NCBI RefSeq assembly: GCF_945859705.1
Contig: NC_079136.1
Location: forward strand, 125,585,027 to 125,649,026
Reading direction: 5' to 3'
DNA length: 64,000 nucleotides
Source of the DNA: Episyrphus balteatus
Lineage: Eukaryota; Arthropoda; Insecta; Diptera; Syrphidae
Below, one piece after another: positions 24,201 to 36,200 of the stretch. Position 1 is the first letter of the stretch. Every line of letters starts with the position of its first letter. Position numbers and translations under genes: made by a program. The notes under the pieces were generated by a model. It saw only the letters and a program-made list of their open reading frames with translations. It was not told the DNA's origin and did not search any database.

Positions 24201-27200
24201 TAAAAACCTTTTACTCCGGATACTTTTTTTCGTTTATTTTTGTTTTGTTTTTTTTTTTTTTTTTTTTTGTATAAAAGAATTACTTAAGAACAATTAACAA
24301 AAACAAAGGTTATTTTAAAATTTCTTTGTGTTAAAAATTAATTAAGCATTTCATTGACATTACTCTTAGTAATTATTTTCTTTGTATTGAAACATTTCAA
24401 TTACGTAGAGTACAATTTTAGTGAAATATAAGTAAAACAAAAAATTTATCATACGGGCTTGAAGCACAAATTCAATTTCAACTCCCATTACCTCAGATAA
24501 TAGCACACATGTGAAATTCAATCTCAAATTAGCACCTTTTTTTCCTGTTATTTGCTTCATTTTTTTTTTTGTTCATTTACTTTGCCTAAACAAAGAAATA
24601 AAATACTGACCATTTATGTCTCACAAAAGGATTGGATATTGTCCCCAATTTAGAATATTTAAGAACCTACCTTTCCTATGTAATGTATCTCTATGGCAAA
24701 CAATGTAGGTATACATAATTATATTTGCATATTATTTTAATGATCCATCACTCCTATGTGAGCATATGTATGGAAAGTTTATTTGTATTTTTTTTTTTTT
24801 TATTAATAAATTTTTTTTTATCTAAAACACCATCATAGCATGTGGACAAAAGGAAGTAGGTAGATATAATTTGTGTGTTCAAGTTTGCTGGTGTTTTTTT
24901 ATTTTCTTTTTTTTTTAATATTTCCATAGGAAAATTCGTAGACAAAAATAGACAAAACTGTCCTCGAAGCAAAAGGGAGTCTATTAATAAAAAATAAAAA
25001 AAAATATGTATTAATAACAGCGAATTTTGTCTACCAACCTTTGGAAAATTAAAAAAAAGCATATATAACATAATGAATTTATGGATGTTTATCATTTTTT
25101 TTATTTTTATTTTTGTTTAGTTTTTTTTTTTTTGGTTTCTTGTTAAAATTTGACAAAATATTTATTATTTTTTGTTTTTGGTATGAAATTTCGTATTTTT
25201 CATAAAATTTTTGGTAATGGTTGGGCTGATAATAAAATAAAATAAAATAAAATAAAATAAAATAAAATAAAATAAAATAAAATAAAATAAAATAAAATAA
25301 AATAAAATAAAATAAAATAAAATAAAATAAAATAAAATAAAATAAAATAAAATAAAATAAAATAAAATAAAATAAAATAAAATAAAATAAAATAAAATAA
25401 AATAAAATAAAATAAAATAAAATAAAATAAAATAAAATAAAATAAAATAAAATAAAATAAAATAAATTAAAATAAATTAAAATAAATTAAAATAAAATAA
25501 AATAAAATAAAATAAAATAAAATAAAATAAAATAAAATAAATTAAAATAAAATAAAATAAAACAAAAAAAAAAAATAAAAAATCGATATTTTACAATTTT
25601 TTCAACAAACGTTTAATTCAATTTTGAATTTTAATTTGAAAAAAAAAAAATGAATTTAGTTTATTTTAACTTGAGTTTTAAATTAAAAAAAAAAAAACAC
25701 AAAGCAACAATTTGACCCGAAATCTCAAAAAAGAGTGCCCCTTTTCAAAAACATTAAAAGTCATTATCACTCCAAAAAGAGTGCCCCTTTTCAGAAACAT
25801 TAAATATTTTTATAAATGTCATTATCATGCAGATAAGAAATTTTTCCCAAAGGGCAGAAAAAACAGATTTGAAGTACTACAAACTTTTCTCATTAGTCAC
25901 AATTTATGGCCTTGATTTTTCTAACAAATTCCAGATAATGGCAGTTGGACGTCATTAGTTTTATATTAATTTTAGTCCATTTACATCAATGTCGAAACAA
26001 GCAGTATCAATTTGCCACTTTATGATTAAATACATTTTGTTTGTCACTCGTGATCATTTTTATCAAAAAACAAAAATTTTTTATCATTCATCAAAATTCT
26101 TACTTTTATGAACAATTTACAAATATTTTTATATATGTGAACAATTAGTTGCCCCTTAATGGTTTAACCAGAACACATGCTAATGTCATAATCTGCTCAT
26201 TATCGATTAAAAAACAAAAAAAAAAAAATATTATATAGATAGGTACTAATTATAATTTAATAGTTTGTTGAAGCGACGAGAAAGATAAGCTTGCTCTCAT
26301 CATGTTAATGAGTTTAATTTTTTGTTTCTATATACCTATGTACATATTTGACTTTTTCTACTTCTACCTGGTTAGCAAAAATTCAGACAAAGTTGATCAA
26401 TTCTCAGAGAGTTCTATATTGTCATCGTATATCGTTGACGTAAAGTAAAATGCATTACAACAAAAAAAAAATGAAAAAACCTGAAAGTTACATAAAACCA
26501 CAAGACAAATCCATAAATATTAACACAAAATAAATTAAAAGATTCTTTTGAGCAGTGTTGTTATATGATAATGTTGAAAAATTTTGTTAAAATTTGTTTT
26601 TCATAATCTTTTTTTGGGGTACACATTTTAACTGTTTACTGTCTTCTTCTTCCTTTTTTTTTTTTTCTCGGCGCTGTTATGATCTCGATGTCGAGGGGAT
26701 CATAACCTTCCCACGTTACTGCTTCACACTAGTGATCCGCCTGTGGGGTTCGCCGGGTTGACCTCAGAAATCGGCGGCAAGCCTCCCGGTTTTGTATTGT
26801 TCCGTTTCTGAGGCCAACTGAATGCTGGTGTTTTTGCATTTGCTTGTACCAGGAGTTTTTAGGCCTACCTTTCTTTTTATTTCGTGTTGGAACGTTATAT
26901 GATATTGCTTTTTTGACGGGGTTCTCAGGATCTCTCCTTTGAACATGGCAATACCAACTGAGTCGGTCGTGTTCAATTTTTTGGGAGATGGTATTTTTAA
27001 CATGAAGGCTTCCTCGGATCTTCGTACTTCTAATTCTATCAAGCTTTGTTACTCCTGCTGTCATGCGAAGCATCTTCATCTCAGCTGCCGTTAACTTACT
27101 CTCATACTTTTTGTACATTGTCCAACATTGTGAACCGTATGTGAGTGCTGGACGCACAACTGCGGTGTAGAGCCTTCCTTTCAGCTTAGGGGGCATTTTT

Positions 27201-30200
27201 CGATCACAGAAGATAGCAGAATTTTCCCGCCACTTCATCCACCCTACGCTTACGCGATGATTGATATCGTCATCACAAGTACCTTCGTTATTTATCATAG
27301 ACCCCAGATATTTAAACTTTTCACACTTGGGAAGTACTACACCATTCAAATAAATGTCAGGAATAGGCCTGTGTGGATCAGAAAATGGGCAGCATAGGTA
27401 TTCTGTCTTTTTCGCGCTTATGCGGTACCCACTACCTTCTAGAACATCCACCCATACATCAAGTGCTCGTTGCAGGGATATCGGGTCTTCACTTATGATG
27501 GCTCCATCGTCAGCAAAGAATAACTGATGCACTTTTGGGTCCGTCACTTTGCCTTGAAGCAGGTAATCAAGAACGGTAATAAAGAGCAGAGGACTCAAGA
27601 CGCTTCCCTGGTGTACACCTACTGTGATTTCGAATTCTTCGGTGACTCCAGCTGCACATCTTACTTTAGTAACTGCTCCATCATACATGTCCATAATTAT
27701 CCGCACATAGGTTTCCGGAACTCCTCGTTGTCTGAGGGCCACCCATATCAGATCTCGTGGTTGTCGATCGAATGCTTTTTCAAAATCAACCAATACCACA
27801 TGCAAATCCTCCAAGGAATCTCGATGTTTTTCCATAATGATTCTGATACTCTGGATTGCATCTGTGGTTGATTTACCCGCAACAAACCCGCACTGGTCAT
27901 CAGATAGCCTTATTATTTTTCGCAGTCGGCTACCCAAGACTCGCTCAACGATCTTCATGGTGTGTGACATCAGCTTAATCGAACGGTAATTATCACAGCT
28001 TCGAGTATCACCCTTCCCTTTGTATATTGGAAGAAGATAACTTTTCCTCCATTGATTAGGCATTCGATCACCTCGTATAAGCTTGGAAACAAGAACCATG
28101 AGCCATCTAGACCCGATGTCTCCCATCTTTTTCCAAAACTCTGAGGGTATTTCGTCTGGCCCAACAGCTTTTCCCTTTTTGGAGTATTTTACAGCCTCAC
28201 TAACTTCTTCGACTGTGACATCGGATACTTCGCTTAAGTTAGGTGAAGCTATTGGAAAGTGTAGCCTTGGAAATTGTTCATTTAGAAGTTCGTCACAATA
28301 CTGTCGCCACCTGTGGAGGATTTCTTCGTTTTCCACAAGTAGTTGGCCTTGAGCATTGTTAATAAACTTTGGCGAACAGATCTCCTGAGCATTTCTTCTT
28401 CTTTGAGCGGCTATTTTGAAGATGGTTGCGCCCTTATTCACGTTTTGTCGTAGCTCTTGAATAGCACCAGCAGTCGGGGAAGAAATTTCATCTAGCTCCC
28501 GATACAGGTCTTCCGTATTCTTGGCTTGAATTTGGGCACATATCTTCTTCGCTTCTTTCTTGCAGTTTCTGTATTCCACTTCGAGGCGTGACTTTTGCTC
28601 TGTATTATTAGAGGGGCACTTCGACCAAGCTTTTTTTAACTGTTTACTGTATGCTACCCTAATATCTTGTATTCGATTAGTATCGAAATATCTTCAGATT
28701 AGTAGATCATTTAAAATCCGTCATTCTTTTATTAAATAAGTCCTTCATGAGTACCATCGTTACGGGTGTGACACTTTTATTCATAGTTTTATGAATTAAC
28801 AGCCTACTAGTTAGAGTTAATACAATTTAGGTTGATCTTGAATCTTTAAAACGGACATTCGTTTTTATTAAAACAAATGTTCCGGGTGTGACATTAAAAA
28901 TAATTTATTTTCAAACACGAAATTAAATTTCTATAGGATAGCAAATGTTATTATACTAATTCTCTTAAAAAATTGTAAATACATACAATAATGTATAACT
29001 AGTACCAAACGATGAAAAGCCATCCAAAACGTTGGCTTTTAACTCTGTTACGGGTGTTATTTAAAACTAGTAAACGCTGCCGAATTTTAAAATTCTGAAT
29101 TATAGACTTTGAATCTTGAAATGCGGACTTTTTAACTACCAAATTTTGAAAAATTTAACAATATGAAACCAAATCAATGGAATAGAGAATTATTTTCATA
29201 CAGAATTGTTGATTTTGGTCACATAGAATTTTGGAATGCAATAATTGAGCTTTTTCATTCAATTTTTTCTTCCAGAATGTTAAGGATTACAAGATAATGG
29301 AAAAATCTACAATCCTGTTAATATAGCCTCTCGTAAGAACCTATATGTAACATCGTTACGGGCGTGACACTTATATGCCTAAATTATTGTATTTATTAGT
29401 CAAATCTTTGGTATTGTCACATTTAAGATTGATATTGAATCTTAAAAGTGGATTAAAATCTATACAAAAATAATGCATCACGGGTGTGACATTATAAATA
29501 TCTGATTTCTGATTAAGAAATCAAATTTCTATGTTAATCTTACATATATACATGCATGATAGCTGTTAACCATCAAAAGATGAAAAGTTTTGCAAAAAAG
29601 TTAGTTTTTACTCTGTTACGGGTGTGACAAATTATCGTTACGGGCGTGACATTAGAAATTTCTCTTTATTTTTTTAATAAACAAAATCTATGACTGCGTT
29701 GCACGTACTCCCCAAAATGGAAAAAGGTTCTAAAATTTTTGAAGCTATTCCCAAAAAGAATTATTTTATTCAAACTGTATTGTATTTAAGTTTTCACAGA
29801 AATTTAAAAAAGTATAAAAACTTGTTGTTAAAATTACGAAACTTTTTTTTAAATGGTTGTAATATCAAAAAAAGTTTTTTTTCATTTTTTTTTTTTTTAT
29901 TTTTAAACATTTTTGGAGCCGTTTTAAAAAAAAAAAATTAATTTTTCTTCAACAAAGATTAAAAAAAAAAGTTTGGTAGTTTTAACAAAATTTCAAGAAA
30001 ATTCATTAATCCGTTTGGAAAAAAATGATTTTCCAAAACAATTTTTTCATATATTAAAAAAAAAAAACTCCAAATTTGATATTTTTGAAAATACTGAAAT
30101 GATTTTGTTAAAATCGATTAAATGGTAAACAAAAAATTCAGAAATCAGAAAAACGGTTTTTAAACAATTATATTAACAATTGATTAAAACAAAAAAAAAT

Positions 30201-33200
30201 ATAACAACTCTGTTTACAAAAGAATTAATTATATATATATTTTTATGACTGTTTTTACAGAGAATAATAAACCTGTTGAACAAAATGCCTGATTATACTG
30301 CAAACAAAACAAAAAAAATATTGTATGTAATACGATTGCAATATAGATAAACTTATGCATCTTTACAGAGCGCTTTGGAGTCATTGTTTGCTTACAAATT
30401 TGTTAAGCTAGCAAAAATAATATCATCGTGTCTGATAAGAGAATATAGCCACGTGTTTACACAGAGCACATGTTATAGTAAAAGCTAAATAATTTAATGA
30501 GTGCACTTTTTGTTTTTTTATTGGAAGAGTATGACGTAATGACGAAGAAATTCTTAAAAAAAATACATTATTAATCAAGGTGTAGTACTTTTTCCACCAA
30601 AAGAAATAAAAATACAATTCTATAAAAAAAAGTACAAGAATATAAAAAAAAAAAAAACATTAATATAATCCAATATGTAATTGTTGTTTTTTTGTTCGCC
30701 TTTTTCTTAATAATGTCTAGAATTAAACCAAACCAAACAAAAAAAAAACTTACTTAGATATTTATAGCCTTTATAAAATTACTACGACTGTACGAGTATC
30801 TCTTCTATATTGCTTTGAGAAAGTATGAGAGAAAAAAAACTAAATAATATAGAAAAGCTTCTACCAGATAATCGAAATGGGATTGTATTTATTTTTACTT
30901 ATTAGTGTTGGCAGTAAAAACGTTTATTTTGCCTAAAACCACACACACAAATGACGTAATAAAAATATATATAATTTTCTTTTACATAAGAAACAAAAAA
31001 AAAAGATAATAATTATAAGGACTCGCGATATATAAAGCTACTCGTTGAAATATAATGATCTTTATCGACATTATCATATATCTTCAATAGATATCAATCA
31101 AATGGACAAACAAACAAAAAAAAAAAGATAAGTTATTTAAAGAAAAACAAAATATAAAGTACTTCTCGTAAGTGTGAACCTCATTAATAGCCACAATATT
31201 GAAGAACGCGCCCTTAATGACACATCGATACAACAAAACATAGGAAAATAGAAATTCTGTTACTTAGTCGAAAGGAGGGTATATTTCTTCTGTGTGTTAT
31301 GGCAGGGACCAATTATTCAGCAATTAACAAACATAGCCTAAGGAACAAGTGTAATTACACTTTTAAGTGAGCGAGAGGACACTTTAGTGTCAACATAAAC
31401 TAACAAAAAACCTTTAACCCTTAATTTGTCATATTTCTAGAGAAAGTCTTAGAAGTTTTTTTTTTTTTTTTTATGGTTTACCCTATTTGTTTTTTTTTTT
31501 TTTCTTCTTCTTTTAGAAAATAAATGCGTGCATTAAACTACTTGGCCTTATTTATTTTTTTTTTCCTTTTAATTTGTTTAACTTAGTGAGTCCTTCAAAA
31601 AAGTCTTTATATTAAAAGTTCTAAGTGAAAATACAATTTCGAAATCATAATCACGTATGTCAATTTAACTGCTGCTGCCCACTTAGGAAACCAGTTTATA
31701 GCAATTCTACTTGGCTATCAAATTACGGTTTGTTTTGATACACGACAAGACCTTATTTCATTTTAAAAGTCATTAAGTTCTTTACTTCAGAAGCATTTTT
31801 TTGAAAAATATTTTTTTTCTAGCGATGTGAAGTGAAAAATATTCATTTAAAGAAAGATTCTGAGAAAGAAACATAAGTTTCCTAAAAAATTCTTCAGAAA
31901 TTGTATAGAAGACAGGCCAAATGTACACGTATAATATCATGGTTGATTTCTGTGTTAACGTTTCAATAACTTACATTGGGCGCCACTTTTTTTTTGGAAA
32001 AATAATTTTAACTGGAAATTAAAAAAAAAAAATAAAAAAAAATTATAGAATAAAGGTTTTGGAAATTTAAAATTCCAATAGAAGAAGAAATGTTTTTAAA
32101 AAATTTTTTGGAATTTTTCAAAAAGCGTTCTCCTTTATAAACTAAATAAAATGTAAGACCATCAACCGTCGCATTAAATCATCTTGTCCTGTTTCGCATT
32201 CTGATAATTTTGTATATACTTGAACAGATTATCAGTAAATTTTAACTCCCATCAACGAAATAGTTTTGATCATTTAAACTAAAAAATGCATTATCAACAC
32301 TCTAAACGTGATAATTTTGTAGCAAATAAAATTAGCATTAAATGTGGCTGTGAAGTTCAAGTCGTTAAATAAAGTTGACATGACTTTTGTGTTAATTTTG
32401 CAAATTTTTGTAAAATGATAAGGCGATACCTAGGTTAGGTGCTTTTAGAAAATCTAAGAAAACAAAATTGAAACTAAAGTGAAAAAGTGTTTGCCACTAA
32501 ATATGATTTTTTTTATATTTACCCGTCTTCTGCAAAGCGAAAAAAAAGCTGAGCAATGTGTTTGACTATATCCTTTGAAGCATTATAGCCAATCACATTG
32601 CTTATCAACAATTTGAAAAATGAGGAAGGATTGGAAGCATCTTTCTTTTCTTCGCCTCATAATGAGGCTACGTGAAATTTATTATGGTGCAATCAAGAGG
32701 CAAAATTCATGAACTTAATTTGTTCTATCCAATTACGGCCATGAGTTATCACCTATTCTATCACAGCTTCTAGATAACTAACCATAATTTGACAAATGAG
32801 GTATCATTAAAAGCCTTTGATTTTGGGGTCCCTCAGGGAAGTCATTTAGGTCCCCTGATCTTCATTTTCTTATCATTAGGTTTTTTTTTTTTGCATGCTG
32901 ACGATACAAGTTTTTTCAATATAATATCATCAACCAATTACCATCATTGAAACGAATCGCGATTCTAATGATAAAGAAATGAAATTCTTGGAATTTGCTG
33001 ATGGAAGCCTGTTAACAAACTTATTTAGGTATTTTTTTTTTTTTTTTTTTTAATTTTCAAAACCCGTTTTTTTTAACATGCAATTTAATTCTATTTTTTG
33101 CGTCTCAGAATTGATTCAAACAAAGGTTATTTTCTTTTAAAGAGTAAAACTTTTTGCAGGAAGATGCTTAAATAAATAATAAACACTGCAGTTCCCATTC

Positions 33201-36200
33201 TCTACGTTGTCTCTTTGATGGTTGCAGTTAATTAAGTTCCTTCTTTTGGTTCTACTTCGAATTTTTTTAATTCTTCAAACACTTCTTCGATTAAAATTAG
33301 TTCAAATCTCAAACGCCCTGTGAAGTATAGACAAAAATATCGAAAATTGAAATTTCTTGCAACACTCTCTCAAACAAAACAAAACACAAAAAGATATCAC
33401 ATTGTTTTAATTGAAACATGTACACTATTAGATATCATAATATTGGACAAAATTGTATCTTGGTGTAATTAACTAATTGTTAAGAAGAACAAAAACATTA
33501 TCACTCTTGTTGTGATTTTGTTATACAATTTGGCCTAGGCCTTTAAAACAATTATATTTGATAGCCTACAAAAAAAGAACAAAATTATTATGAGATGTCT
33601 AGACTTTATTTGTAATCAAGTTCATCAGCAAAATACGAGTATAATGTATGAAATCTTATAAGTGAATGCATTCGGAAGAAGAGTGGAAAGATTTAATTGG
33701 CCTTAGTCAGCTTTCCGTCCGACGACGCACGTCGTCGTCAATCGTCACTAATTTCATTGACCATGATTTAACAGTATATTTTTTCTCCAGTTTGTTGGAT
33801 TTTATATCAATTAAACATTTTGATATACATTTATTAGATTTTTAAAAACAGGTTAATTTTTCTTATTAAATGATTAGTAATAGAATAATTTGAATTTACC
33901 ATTAAAATTTACAAAAAAAAATTACACATACGCCACAGTGACCTTTGAAATTGAAAAGTACAACAATTTTGGATTTTTTTAAATTATTCATTTGTTTTTT
34001 AAATAAATGCATAGTAAAAAAAAAAAACACAATTTACATTAACCACTAAGATTTTCCAAAAAAGGTCCTGGAACCCTTGAAATTAAAAAGTACATTTTTT
34101 GGATTTTTTAATTTGTTAACTTTTTAAAAATGATTAATTTTTCTGATTAAATGCTTAAAAAATAGAACAATTTGCATAAACCATTGATATTTAAAAACAA
34201 AAAAGGTTCCACATACGCCACAGTGACCCTTGAAATTGAAAAGTAAAACAATTTTATATTTTTTAGCTTATTAACTTTGTGAAACAATATCAACTTTTCT
34301 GATTAAATGCTTAATAAATAGAAAAATTTGCATAACCCATTAAAATTTTCAAAAAAAATGTTCCACATACGCCCCAGTGACCCTTGAAATTCAAAAGTAC
34401 CTACAACAATTTTTGATATTTTTTTTCGAAAATCTAAAAGAAAAAATGTGATTTTTTGAGTTCACTTTGAACTCATATCTTAAAATGGTTGGAAGATATT
34501 TGCGACAGAATGACAGAGGAAAAATATTTCCATGTCAAATAATTCTGGCTGTACAAGTTTATGGTTTTCTCGAAATCGTTATTCCTACAAAATAACATTA
34601 ATTTTGTTATTGTTCCGATCTTCTGATCATTTCAAATAAAATTATTGACTTAAACAGATTCTTATAAATTTTTGCATCTATCAATATACTTTGTTTCAAA
34701 TATTTTTTGAATTGGCATCAAGTTTTCATATAAAAACCTCAAAGTTCAAAACTTCACTTGTCTTCATTTGTAAAATGACTTTATTTTGAAAGAAAATTCA
34801 CATTCTCCTTCAAATTTTACTATACACACAAACACATCAAAACTCTCTGTTTAATCTTCTTAATGGGAAAATGTATGAGAAAATATTTATACAAAATTTA
34901 TAACAATTAAAATTAATCTTTGTGTAAACATTGTCTAATCTATAAAATATACCCATTTTCTCACAGCAACACTCCCTTCTACTACCCTAATCCAATGATC
35001 CAATACTGATTCGCAAGAATAATGAAGAATAAGATTATTACTTTATAGAATTCATGTAATATGCATGACGTTATCTGACACTTTTGTTTTGATTACTTGT
35101 CAAACATTGACTTTTTGTATTAACCGAAGGCACAAAGAGAAGAAGGCATCTCGTAATAAAAAATAACACCGAACCAACACTGCCTTCATATTTAAATTAA
35201 ACAAAAATTATTTCAAAGAGGGAATAAATAAGTTATTTTGTTACTTCTGGATAAAGGCAAGGTGGTTGGAAAAAAGTGAAGTTAACTGTCTTTGGAAGAA
35301 TTTTCGAAAAAAAAAGTAATCCTCCGTCCCGATATAGATATCGCATTACCATCAATTTCTCTGCCACATTCAGACATGACATTCACCACCCTCCTCAACC
35401 CCCCCACCAATCTTTTTCTCTCTCCCATCAAAAAATCCAATGACCCCATATTGCGAATCATGAGACAAAAACATACAACAACAACAAAAAAATGTCCTTT
35501 TTAAGCGGGTAGGTAAGGTATATTGCGTCCGAGTGATGTCATGCACTCGATGAGTTTCTATCATGATGGGGAGAAGAGGGGGGGGGGGGTGACAGCCCTC
35601 TAACGAGTGTATAGAATAGGTATGGTTTGGATAGATTCCCTCTTCAATATTATTTCCACCCTATTTGGCTCACACAAAGTCCTTGCGCCGCCTTACAAAC
35701 AAACATGAATGGTTATTGAAAGGACAAAAAAAGGAAGAAGAAAATTTATATTTTATTTTCGTAACACACATAGTCGCACGCACAAAATTGAAAAACATAA
35801 AAAAATTAAAAAAAAGAAAACAAAAACAAAAAAACTTTATTTATGTTATGATTCTGCCCATGTTATATCTTCTAATGCCATCTTTTTTACAAACAAAATG
35901 GGTGCGGAGAGCCTTGCCATTAGTTTCCTTAAATAGTGGACATTGGTCTCGTTATAACATATATGAAGTTGTGTGCATTTGAAAGAGTCTATCGTGATTA
36001 TATACCCTCATATAAAAGTCCTGATGAATCCTGTGGAAAGTTAAAATATTACAAACTATCCAACCGCATACAATAATTTCTTCTAAGGACTTTTTGAATG
36101 CAGAAGAATTACTTCATCCTTTTGTTTCGCAAAAGTTCAAGAATATATGTAGGATAGGGTAAAAAGGATATATAGGGAAGAGAGGTGATGGTTTTTACAT

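Larger units (their letters stand above)
26643..28633 (-). mobile_element. RTE-like non-LTR retrotransposon, 5'-truncated, 17-bp TSD
   Basis: A minus-strand insertion is bounded by TTTTAACTGTTTACTGT at 26626-26642 and again at 28634-28650, so both junctions are known (the T-run leaves the 5' edge uncertain by a few bases). It contains the C-terminal two thirds of the ORF, a short 3' UTR with a hairpin, then an A-run and GGAAGAAGAAG tail. The endonuclease half is absent, the usual result of incomplete target-primed reverse transcription. Confidence 0.9.

Noticed and set aside
27527..28352. Plus-strand open frames across the RTE-like element
   Set aside because: Antisense shadows of the reverse-transcriptase frame.
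28759..29651. CRISPR-like repeat array
   Set aside because: Irregular spacing, eukaryotic host and duplicated spacers; it is a diverged tandem duplication.
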